Origin: Elysia marginata
Taxonomy: Eukaryota > Mollusca > Gastropoda > Plakobranchidae
Direction: 5' to 3'
NCBI GenBank assembly: GCA_019649035.1
Contig: BMAT01000312.1
Location: 26,132 to 52,437 of the forward strand
Length of the DNA stretch: 26,306 nucleotides
A program made the translations under genes and the position numbers. How positions within the stretch are numbered: the stretch's first letter is position 1; each line of letters opens with the position of its first letter. The notes beneath the pieces are model-generated. The model saw only the letters and a program-made list of their open reading frames with translations. It had not been told where the DNA came from and searched no databases. This document shows, one piece after another, positions 18,140 through 26,306 of this stretch.

Positions 18140-19440
18140 TCAATGGAACAAGTTTGAAGTTAGTCCTTAGGTAGAGCGTGTGTAAGTGTGTGTTGTGGTG
18201 ATGGTCTTGGTGTTTTATTCTTATGGAGAAATAGGAACAGATAGAACGATTTAAGAAGATAAAGCAATACGATTCGCGTGATAGAAGAACATTCTTAAGT
18301 CTTAGTTTTTCAGTAGTTATTGAAACAACGATTTTGTGAAGATTTGAAGGTGGTTGGCGAGGTGCCTACAGTTCTTGAGACAGAGGTAGAACAATTAGTT
18401 TAAAGGATAAGGGGGAAAAGGACAGTCTAAAGTCTATGTACAAAACTAATGACGTGATGAAAGAGCGTGTGCTTGTGTATATGTGCAGAGATGTTGGTCA
18501 AAGAACAATATCATAGAAATAGAGACGAGTAGAAGAGATCTAGAGGATAAGGGCAATATGGCCAACGCAGTAGGATAACATTCAAATGTCATTGAAACCC
18601 AAGTAAAATTACTCTCTTTTGGACACACTCGCCTTCTTCTACATACATATATTTATTACTAGTCGCTTTTTATTAAGCTTTCAAGTGTCTATAAAGTTGA
18701 AAACTAACGAAGTGTGGGCAAAACGGAAAGTACAATCGATAGAAATTAAAAGAAAATCTGCAATAAATTTTTCTTTACAAAAGTTACACATGTAGGCCGG
18801 TCTCTATTCAGAACTGAAGAACTTCACGGTAACAAACTTTTAACATGGATTGTTACTTGAAATCTTTATACTATCATTATCATTACGAATAAAGCACAGA
18901 TTTACAAAAGTGACTGATTGTGGTTCTGTATGGCAAAACGAAGAAGAAAAAAAATTTACTGTAAAAATCTATTTATTAGCCGCGGGTTAAAATTAAACTC
19001 CCAAGCGCGACAGAGATACTCCATCATTTCTTTTTTCTGTCCGTATGCTATGCTTTACGAAAATAAATGTAGACAGATTAGCTTAAAATATATTTGTTTT
19101 GTCTCCACCCCTAGCAGACCCGTCAAAGCACCAGGAAGATGAATACCTCGTTTCAGGCTTACCCGAAAGAGAACAGGTGATGAAAATGACACAACGAATG
19201 ATCATTAAAATAGTAGAACACATCATTCTTTCTCCACCCAATTAGGAACTGAATCTAATAAAAAAAAAAAAACGAGTTTCGGGACAAAAGATAATGTATA
19301 GGCTTCGAGATATAACATACGTTACGCTGGCATGCTATTAGGTAGGACCTATAACGTAGAGGATTACAATGCCTGCCCGTAGCTACGTTCTGGAGTATCT
19401 TTACGGCACGTAACACAGACTAACCTCAGTAATAAAGGAA
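18140..19440. other. No supportable feature
   Basis: AT-rich sequence with a GTGTGT-containing patch near 18178-18200. Short open frames only. Confidence 0.45.
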
Positions 19441-19457
19441 ACAATCTTAATATTATA

Positions 19458-19476
19458 TGTGTGTGTGTGTGTGTGT
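19458..19476. repeat. (TG)n microsatellite
   Basis: About nine TG units. A second shorter run is at 19538-19553. Confidence 0.9.
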
Positions 19477-19862
19477 TATTTCCATATAACTATTAGCATC
19501 TCACCCATACTTAGGCAACGTTAAACTATAAAAACTTGTGTGTGTGTGTGTGCCTGTCTCAGATCATTAGTAGAGAGCCAACAAGAGTAACATGAGTTAC
19601 AGAAAATTTGGCTAATTTGGGCACCCGGAAAAGGTTGCGGAAACGGACATGGGACCTGCAAGATCGAAGAACAAACATGGTGGAAAAGGCCTGGGGGAGG
19701 GGGGGGTAATGAACCAACTAGTATCCTCAGCAGGAATCGAAGACTGTCCAGAAAAGATCACCCACAGTAGTACCACACAGACAGACAATCAGACACATGA
19801 TAGACCCACTGAGAGATTGGCAAGCCTGTTAAGGCTTTCATGCGACCACACGCTCTAAGTCA

Positions 19863-20010
19863 AGTGCTCACCCTCAAGGACAAGAGACTTCTGGTGTCGC
19901 AGGATTACTCTGTCGGAGTGAGTATTAGAAATACGAGAAGGAACAAATTGGTTCTGTAGAGCTTAATGATTGGTGACTCGTCCTCGCTCCTACCCCCATC
20001 AACATTCACT
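19863..20010 (+). repeat. Dispersed repeat B, copy 1 (about 150 bp)
   Basis: GTGCTCACCCTCAAGGACAA, TTACTCTGTCGGAGTGAGTA, GAAGGAACAAATT, TGATTGGTGACTC and GTCCTCGCTCC occur in the same order and spacing as at 25863-26015. On the minus strand the flank reads TTGACTTAGAGCGTGTGGTC, faintly box A-like, but no box B lies at tRNA distance. Class unknown. Confidence 0.72.
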
Positions 20011-20156
20011 CTATCTTTATTGGTAGTTATTGAATGCTTTGGTTGCAAAGAGTTCTCAACATGGTTGGTTGGAATATAAGCGTAAAGATATGTAGTTTGA
20101 ATCCATATTAAACCAAAAGAGGAATTTTCCATTTATCTTTCTACATGTATATAATA

Positions 20157-20168
20157 ATCTATCTATCC

Positions 20169-20200
<32 letters not shown>

Positions 20201-20232
20201 ATCTGTCTGTCTGTCTTTCTATCTATCTACAC
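20157..20232. repeat. (CTAT)n / (CTGT)n microsatellite
   Basis: Tetranucleotide CTAT array with CTTT and CTGT variants, the complement of the GATA type at the right end of the window. Confidence 0.95.
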
Positions 20233-20839
20233 ATCTAATTTATAAGGATTTCAAGCTTCCCTATTGGGCAATAAAAAAAGATTCTTTGGGCGTAGACAAC
20301 TTAAAACTTTTATCAGTAATAAGTTACTTTGTTAGGAAATCTTCGCCTGTCTGCATAATACGTCGTTATCTAAGACGTTAACAATGATGAAGGTTCAGTA
20401 TACAATCCTTGAGCCCTATAGAAAAGCTTAAACCGAAATAATTCTGTACCAGTAAAATGTCTACATAGTTTATTGAAACTCAGACAAAAATTCGGACAAA
20501 GCCTGGATAAATCACAGTAAAAGACAGAGAGAGGTGGAGTGAAGAAGTGGACAAAAATAAAAGCTACCTGAAGTTATGAATGGCTAGATCTACAGACTGG
20601 ATAATGGACCTGACTTTTTTAATACACACTATAGACAGTCAGAGACACAGTCTACTGTCTACCGACACAAGAAGCCTTACATTCACCAAGGCTCATCCAC
20701 AAAGACACAAGATTGTCAGCAGCTAAGGATTATACAGTGCTTCCCAGGGAGTGGCTGGAAGAGAAAGAGGATCGAGTCGATTCTGTGGTACTTGGTCGCC
20801 TGGACTTGACGCTTCGCCAGCTCTTAGGGCGCGAACATA

Positions 20840-21006
20840 CTGCGCCCGGTCCGTATCTAATCCAGCAACAAGGAAAAAATAGAGTAGCTGTGATACACTG
20901 GAAAAACCGCTGTTTGATCATACTGGCAGCTATGATCAGACGGTGGTTTTTTCCGCTGCAAGCTCTAATTTTATCCATTGCTGGGCTGGATACGGACCGG
21001 ACGCAG
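20840..21006. repeat. Long imperfect palindrome (foldback), arms about 80 bp
   Basis: CTGCGCCCGGTCCGTATC at 20840 is matched by the reverse complement of 20989-21006 (CTGCGTCCGGTCCGTATC). Inward, CCAGCAA, the AATAGAG/ATTAGAG words, GGAAAAACC and TGATCATA on the left arm each have inverted partners on the right arm. The centre lies near 20926. A TTG-initiated open frame runs through it on the plus strand but the symmetry explains the sequence better than coding does. It looks like a MITE or foldback element; no target-site duplication was seen. Confidence 0.85.
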
Positions 21007-21166
21007 TTTTTTCGTAGCCTTAGCTAGCTCTTAATCTCTTTTCTGATCGTCTTACATGACGCGTACAGAGAAAGGGAGAAATCTATCGAAACATAAGAGG
21101 CCGAGACAACAGTGTTAAACCTAAGGATCTCTAATGAGATACGGTAAGATCGTATAGAATAAGTAA

Positions 21167-21373
21167 AGTAGTATAGAAAGACGATCACAAACTTAGATCT
21201 GGCAACACACGAGACGAAAGACAGTGGAATTGGATGGCTTAGTGGTCTGTTTACCTGGCAAGGCGGCGGGTTCGAATGCCACTATGTTCATGTTTTGTCT
21301 TGTACTGCCTTATTCTGTCCTTTTGTCTCGTCTGTTGCTAGATCTAAGTTTGTGATCGTCTTTCTTTACTACT
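21167..21373 (+). mobile_element. Foldback element with tRNA-like core
   Basis: The left arm 21167-21224 and right arm 21315-21373 are inverted copies about 58 bases long. They share GAAAGACGATCACAAACTTA then GATCT(G/A)GCAACA(C/G)ACGAGAC, with about five mismatches and one indel. The 90-base loop holds a box A-like TGGCTTAGTGG (21235-21245) and a box B-like GGGTTCGAATGCC (21268-21280), 22 bases apart, closer than in a normal tRNA. TTTT runs in the loop and right arm could terminate Pol III. It is either a MITE that captured a tRNA-like sequence or a SINE flanked by inverted copies. Confidence 0.8.
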
Positions 21374-21399
21374 GTGACACCTAAAGTCAGGGACGGTTT

Positions 21400-22550
21400 C
21401 TGGTTAGGATACTACCCTTTCCATAAAACCTAAATCTACACCATTTCAAATGAGGGTGTCACGATGTGAAAATAAAAACGAATCACAGGCGTCCAATCAG
21501 TCCGTTCCCGATATTTGACCTTCGTATGGCATACGCGTTATACCAAAAGACTATAAGTAACTCGATCTCTACAAATTCTCCAGCCCCCCTCCTTGTTTGA
21601 GTGATTGCAGAGTATTGTTTGTTCTTAGCCTGCAAAGGCAGTCTTATTGTAGGTCTGCAATGGTAGTTTTTTATTCCAAAAATCCTTTTTTCATCGTTTC
21701 AGTTCCCTCCTTTATCATAGATTTCTAGTTTCCTAACCACATCGCGCCCTAAGAACGCCCTCCCTCTCCCCCCACCTCTCACCCCATTTTTCTATGTCTA
21801 ACCACTTATTCTTTTGTCTGAGATCTTACTTCATACTGCCTTGTTTGAACATTTTCACAATTATTGTCTCCCTTTATTTTATTCTGAATTTTATCAAGTG
21901 CATGTCCCAAGCAAATTTTCTATCTGTTCTTAGTTATCTCTTCTCATTGCTTTTGACTCTGTTTCTTGGCTTTCCGTCTCTGTTTAACTCCCTTTGTATT
22001 TAAGCACTTGCTCTCTCTTCTCTATCTTTTTTTTCTAACGTCGAAATTATAGACAGCTAGGAATTAGCGAAACATCAGGCTTAAAGAAAAGTTCTCGATA
22101 TTAGCAGATGTTTTTCTCAGACAATAGGATTCCACAGGTTTTTTCTCAAGGAAGATCCCTGTATAGAAAAGTTAAAATTAAAACTCTGAGCACAAGAAAA
22201 TAAAATGCAGTTTAAACTAAGTTTATAATTTTAGGGAGCTTGCTGAATTGAGCTAGACATTGGAGCAATACTCTTGTACGAATAGAACGATCATGAAAAA
22301 ATCTTGAAGGATAAATACGGAAAGACAGAGATGAGAGAACATTGATTGTGAGATATAGAAGTTTGCTCACGTACAACACAAACTGTAGCATTTAGAATAC
22401 AGTACTGTACCTTGTGTGATATTCCTTTTTTGATAAAAAAAATCTTCTGTATTAGACTCTCTATAAAGTCTGTCATTTTTACTGAGCGCAACGTCTTGTC
22501 GATACCCCTTTACCAAGGAGTGCCTTTGCTACTGAATACGGCCACAGACA
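21400..22550. other. No supportable gene; pyrimidine-rich patch
   Basis: Positions 21580-22030 are C/T-rich on the plus strand, including CCCTCCCTCTCCCCCCACC near 21760-21778. Hydrophobic open frames there (21794-22003) reflect T-richness. Nothing else was recognised. Confidence 0.45.
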
Positions 22551-22559
22551 GTCATACCT

Positions 22560-22632
22560 ATGGCAGGCACATCAAACTTCTGATTTTAATATAGGAAAAG
22601 AAGCCACATCAGAGGTTTGATGTGCCTGCCAT
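22560..22632. repeat. Inverted repeat, 24-bp arms
   Basis: ATGGCAGGCACATCAAAC at 22560 continues to 22583 and is matched by the reverse complement of 22609-22632 with one mismatch. The loop is 25 bases. It ends about ten bases from the 3' tail of the adjacent minus-strand SINE. Confidence 0.9.
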
Positions 22633-22642
22633 CGATACACAT

Positions 22643-22960
22643 TAAAGAAAGTAAATTAAAGAGAGTTTTAGATCGCGCCTGATCGACTAAATACTACAAG
22701 CGTTTCACATGGGTTCCCCGACAGGCCATAACCAACGAAATAACCTTCAGAATTCGCAGAACAGCAGCTTTTGTAGCGCTTCACTCCAGCCTACTGACAA
22801 GATCTTTCTCTGACCATAGTCGGGTATTCATTTAACACCTGAGTTTGGCGAAGAAATGTGAGTAAATAGCCTCTCTCATGGACTTAATGTCGACCTGCCC
22901 AACGCAGGACTCAACCCTCCTGGACTTGGCGGTTCAAAAGCCGAATTTCTATCATGCCTA
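22643..22960 (-). mobile_element. tRNA-derived SINE, copy 2 (inverted relative to copy 1)
   Basis: Read on the minus strand it contains GGGTTGAGTCCTGC (box B-like, 22917-22904), GGGCAGGTCGACAT, TACCCGACTATGG, GAAAGATCTTGTCAGTA and GAAGCGCT. It ends in a GGCGCGATCTAAAACTCTC tail with TTTACTTTCTTTA. These match the copy at 9611-9950 in order and spacing, by eye at roughly four bases in five. Box A is degraded and the tail GCGCT has become GCGCG, so this is an old copy. Confidence 0.85.
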
Positions 22961-22999
22961 AAACCTTAAAGATAAAGATAAGACCATTGGAATTCACAT

Positions 23000-24370
23000 G
23001 CAACGATTCTTAGAGAGCATGCATTATGGGCCCACTCAGGAGAACAAAGCCCATACGTTAGAATGTGCAGGATGGCCATCTAATAAAAGACACACGAGGT
23101 CCCTTAGCTAATCATCTGCTATAAAACCTATGGGCATTGTTGCGTCATACGTTACCGTCGTCCACGCGCAAGATGTCTATTATGAGCTTGTGAGACGCTG
23201 CTGGAGTAGCGATACAAAAAGAAAAAAAAAACAACAAAAAGAAAAAAAAAACCAAACCATTAATCTATGTCTGTTAAACACTGTCTATAGTTTTTAATCG
23301 TCTGTGTGGCAACCTTTAAATTTCCCTCTCTAACACGTCAACAAGCTATTTCTGCTTTTGGACATACATCTCGCCCTTTATATTTCTGTACTCTCTTTGT
23401 TCTTTTTTCCCTTCCCATCGACTGTTTTCTCACTCACTCTCATTATCAGGCCGTCTAGAGCTGTGTCTGTCTATCTATTGTTTAGTCAACACTTAGGATA
23501 CCCTCATTCCAGTAGTTCTGTTCCTCTCATTAACATTGTATAATTATATTTCTCTGGAGTCCCTGAAGAGGTGTGACAAATTCTTTACAAAAAAAATTAA
23601 GCAAGGAAAGTAATGGCTTTGAAGAATTTCTCATTGGTTTTTATACAATACAGTGGGATCCACATAAAATCAACACTTTTTAAGGGAAATTCTTGCTCAT
23701 ATTCAATTTTGTTTGGCAGTCCAAACATGTTGTTTTTATATCTTTTAAATAGCTAGAATTAACCCTTGCTTAAAGTGAACAGATTCTTTTGTGATCTCGA
23801 CATGTTGAATTTATCAATAATCCAGTGCATGTGTTTATATTTTTTCCCCAAAGAAGATGTATAAGCACAGCAATTTTCACAGTGTGTAAAATTTCCAAGC
23901 AAAATCCATACGTGCCTCTACCAAATTAACGCGGAAATGTGAATATCAATATCAAAACACTATACTATGCTTTCTATGACTTCATGACTTTCTTAAAGTA
24001 TTGAGCCCTATACTAGTTACATTACTTGCCTGTATCAAATTTTCTGCACTGTATGTTGTTAACATTCTTCATACGCCACAGTACTATTATATTATGTATG
24101 TAGACATGTATGTGTTTTGCCATTGTATTAACTAGTGTGCTTGCATCTTGAAAACATAACAATGTGCCAATACTCGACAAAAAAGTTTATCTTATCTTTT
24201 CTATTATCAACATTAACTTATTGAGATCAATACTTCTCCTTTCTGATCTAACAATTACAATAGAATAAGTACTTATTCTGAACAAGAACCTCGCGGTTAG
24301 AGTGTGTTACATTAAACCATAGTTTCTCATCAAACAGGTTAAAACAGGTCTTCACACACAAAAACTAATT
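23000..24370. other. No supportable gene
   Basis: A-rich tract at 23216-23252. Upstream, a TATA-like CTATAAAACC (about 23119-23128) lies 55-60 bases before an ATG with only five further codons before a stop, so no gene is called. The rest is AT-rich spacer. Confidence 0.45.
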
Positions 24371-24380
24371 TTAAAAAATT

Positions 24381-24584
24381 TGATTGAAATATTATAAAGG
24401 TATGAAATTAGCAGTGGAGATAATTAGGCTTTTTAGTGGAAATGCCCGAAATGTCTGTCCTCAGTATAATTCGAACCTTCGACTTATAGAATGATGCTTC
24501 GTCACCCACCGCCTTGCCACTTAGAGAAACATAGCTTATACCATGTTGCCCTGCTAATTTCATACCTTTATAATATTTCAATCA
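24381..24584 (-). mobile_element. Foldback element with tRNA-like core, perfect 34-bp arms
   Basis: TGATTGAAATATTATAAAGG and the following 14 bases (24381-24414) are repeated exactly, inverted, at 24551-24584. The 136-base loop, read on the minus strand, has a box A-like CTAAGTGGCAAGGCGG (24524-24509) and box B-like GGTTCGAATTAT (24477-24466) at near-tRNA spacing, with an anticodon-arm-like GCATCATTCTATAAG between. The octamer TTTGATTG occurs at 24379-24386 and again at 24585-24592, possibly a target-site duplication or a coincidence with the arm sequence. Perfect arms suggest recent insertion or gene conversion. Confidence 0.85.
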
Positions 24585-24599
24585 TTTGATTGCGCAGTA

Positions 24600-25010
24600 G
24601 CTACCTCCACAATTTATTCTGATTTTTAAAGAATTTGGTAGCATCAAGTGTTAAACTTTTACTTGATCTCTTACACAACTTGCTTCATAGAATTTCATGG
24701 TTTACAGATTTTTTTCTTCCGATTTCTTTTACATGTTGTTTCCGATGTTGTGTCACCTACACTGCGCCTTAAAGAATGTATCACCATGTAATGAGCTTTG
24801 CAGAACTGCATCCGCCGTTTTCCGAAGCTGTAAATTTCTTGATCGTAAGAAATGTACGCAACTAGTGACTTGTGAACGACGAAAGTAAAAATATGTATAA
24901 TGAAAGTCAATCGAATCTATTATGATAGTTAAAAGTACTTGATATATGAACCGATAACCTCTAAACTTGAATGAAGTGTTTAGCTGAATTGATTTTAGTT
25001 TGCAAGATAT
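24600..25010. other. No supportable feature
   Basis: AT-rich spacer with short opposed open frames at 24695-24910, neither with coding support. Confidence 0.4.
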
Positions 25011-25016
25011 AAAACA

Positions 25017-25307
25017 ATGTCATGCGTCCAAGGTAAATACGTTGGATGTCGCAATTCTTACTTTCAACGGCATAGGCTGTTTGGGAACAAGACAATTTTC
25101 TTAGTTTCAAAACGTCAAAAATTCATAAAATTCTCAAAGTTTTGTGGAGAGATATTACAACTTTTGTTATTTTTTAAATATACCAAAAAGAAGAGAAAAT
25201 TAGATTTTTCAATGTCCTTTCCTCAAGAAGGAATTTCCGACTTCCGACACATTCACCCTCGACGCGGGACATATCTACGGAAGCCGGGAAAGAACAGTAC
25301 AAGCTAA
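25017..25307 (+). CDS. Unassigned 96-residue ATG open frame
   Basis: The longest ATG-initiated frame here that is not repeat-derived. The ATG has A at -3, a TATA-like GATATAAAAC lies about ten bases upstream, and the stop is TAA at 25307. The product would be basic, with KYTKKKRKLD mid-protein and a C-terminal half of SFPQEGISDFRHIHPRRGTY. It has no signal peptide, clear membrane segment or recognised motif. The TATA-like site is too near the ATG to act as its promoter. It could be a single-exon small gene, a degraded retrocopy or chance. Confidence 0.17.
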   Translation: MSCVQGKYVGCRNSYFQRHRLFGNKTIFLVSKRQKFIKFSKFCGEILQLLLFFKYTKKKRKLDFSMSFPQEGISDFRHIHPRRGTYLRKPGKNSTS

Positions 25308-25396
25308 TGATGGTAAAATTTTATACAGAAGTATTGCTAGGGAATCACGCGAACTCTGTAAAAAAACTGAAGACTAATAGGGGAAGAGGAGAATGA

Positions 25397-25570
25397 GATA
25401 GATAGATACCGTAGATATATAATTCGCTCAATCCGTCGAGCACTCTTTACCACTGTACTGCAAACATTTACCTGCAAACTACCGTAGATAGATAGATAGA
25501 AAGATAGATACATACATACATACATATATACAGATAGTGTTCCATATAGATAGATAGTTAGAGGTAGATA
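25397..25570. repeat. (GATA)n and (CATA)n microsatellite blocks
   Basis: GATAGATA blocks at about 25397-25410, 25483-25510 and 25547-25573, with CATACATACATA near 25510-25523. The word TACCGTAGATA occurs at both 25407 and 25480. Confidence 0.92.
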
Positions 25571-25637
25571 GATAAATTATTGGATTTAGGTTTTTTATGT
25601 CATGAAATACATTGCCAACTTGTGTACGGAGCTTTTA

Positions 25638-25686
25638 TATACATTGTAGCCAAGTCCTACCTTTATAGACTAGGCTACAATGTATA
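25638..25686. repeat. Inverted repeat, about 19-bp arms
   Basis: TATACATTGTAGCC (25638-25651) pairs with GGCTACAATGTATA (25673-25686). The pairing continues after one mismatch with AGTC/GACT. Loop of about 11 bases. It lies between GATA blocks. Confidence 0.88.
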
Positions 25687-25737
25687 GATAGATAAATCAA
25701 TAGACAGATAGATAGATAGATAGATAGATAGATAGGC
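25685..25737. repeat. (GATA)n microsatellite
   Basis: About eight consecutive GATA units near 25705-25735 with variant units before. Confidence 0.93.
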
Positions 25738-25862
25738 AGAGAGATATCTAGAAAAGAGGAGCTACACTAGATTCAAAGCCTAGCCCTACAGAATCAAGGA
25801 CACACAGAGCATTAAAGCATTAACAAATTCACATCAACATCACCGCTAGACTTGGTGTTAAT

Positions 25863-26015
25863 GATGCTCGCCCCCATAAGGACAAGAGGTTGTTAGTATT
25901 CGAATATTATATTTACTCTGTCCGAGTAAGTACAGAGCAGGAAGGAATAAATTCACATTGTGATGATTGGCTATAACTCATGATTGCTGTTATCGTCCTT
26001 GCTTTTCCCCTTTTC
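25863..26015 (+). repeat. Dispersed repeat B, copy 2
   Basis: ATGCTCGCCCCCATAAGGAC, TTACTCTGTCCGAGTAAGTA, GGAAGGAATAAATT, GATGATTGGC and GTCCTTGCTT match copy 1 (19863-20010) in order and orientation, about 6 kb away. Confidence 0.72.
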
Positions 26016-26019
26016 TTCA

Positions 26020-26290
26020 ATTTCTCACGCTCTGTTCCTATTTCTACCTATCTATCCATTTTCTCTTCTTACTCAAATTTTCCCATCTTTTCTCTGAGCA
26101 TTGATAGAGGTACAGATAGAGATTCAACCAAAATGCACTACTCACGCGCAAATGTATGAGACAGTTAGTTGCCGGTGTTAGTGTCGGCGTGAGTTTCAAG
26201 TGGTAAGGGAAAAAAACAATTGATGCTATGCTTGGTGAGGTTGTCACGTTATCTTTGACTCTCTGTTACAAAAGAAGACAAGGGGTGGTG
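26020..26290. other. No supportable feature
   Basis: Mixed sequence before the terminal GA tract. No exon or repeat family was recognised. Confidence 0.35.
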
Positions 26291-26293
26291 AAT

Positions 26294-26306
26294 GAGAGAG
26301 AGAGAG
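26294..26306. repeat. (GA)n at window end
   Basis: The last 13 bases are GA repeat, truncated by the window edge. Confidence 0.85.

Noticed and set aside
19649..19858. 69-codon plus-strand frame with a good start context (MGPARSKNKHGGKG...)
   Set aside because: It runs into dispersed repeat B and its composition suggests repeat DNA. No other support.
20713..21027. 104-codon plus-strand frame
   Set aside because: No ATG start, and the second half is explained by the palindrome.
21231..21285. Possible functional tRNA gene
   Set aside because: Boxes A and B are too close and no acceptor stem forms.
23119..23200. TATA-like box followed by an ATG
   Set aside because: The frame stops after six codons and no splice donor follows nearby.

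Overview
The window looks like intergenic and intronic DNA from a large animal genome, most likely a mollusc and perhaps a gastropod. It is AT-rich. The clear exons are short or isolated and bounded by canonical GT/AG splice sites. tRNA-derived SINEs ending in a GCGC(T)ATATAAA-type tail are present, and there are long (GA)n, (CT)n, (GATA)n, (AAG)n and (AAT)n microsatellites. The taxon is an inference from repeat style, because no protein was recognised well enough to place it. There is no bacterial-type operon, CRISPR array, rRNA or intact tRNA gene.

Genes. The best-supported gene lies on the minus strand and has two strong internal exons. Exon 4935..4787 (149 nt, ends on a codon boundary) and exon 3147..2214 (934 nt, starts on a codon boundary) have matching phases and consensus splice sites. 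A possible first coding exon (11022..10950) starts at an ATG in good context and ends in the phase exon 4935..4787 needs. Together they would give about 385 residues of a low-complexity, Ser/Pro-rich protein with one moderately hydrophobic stretch and a highly charged Arg/Glu helix at the end. I do not recognise the family. The 3' end is unresolved: three different downstream acceptors are phase-compatible. A second minus-strand gene may end in a small terminal exon at 14548..14464. Weaker exon-like segments are at 1091..1188 (+), 1470..1372 (-) and 1827..1703 (-).

Layout. 1-1090: GA/CT repeats and little else. 1090-5000: the exon-bearing region. 5000-10900: unannotated introns or spacer with a heavily purine-biased plus strand at 6.2-9.2 kb, a compound AAT/AAG array, a G-run and two SINE-type sequences (8.1 and 9.6 kb). 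10.9-13.6 kb: possible exon 1, then two families of diverged tandem duplications. 13.6-16.2 kb: an assembly gap (N), a 100-bp tandem repeat, a 12-bp minisatellite, a possible terminal exon, a SINE, a dispersed 100-bp repeat pair and GA arrays. 16.2-19.4 kb: mostly featureless. 19.4-26.3 kb: another dispersed repeat pair, a second copy of the 9.6-kb SINE on the opposite strand, and a cluster of five inverted-repeat (foldback) structures, two of which enclose tRNA-like Pol III box A/B motifs.

I see no obvious new biological system. The most distinctive signals are the foldback elements with tRNA-like cores and the unidentified minus-strand gene. The window also begins and ends inside (GA)n tracts.
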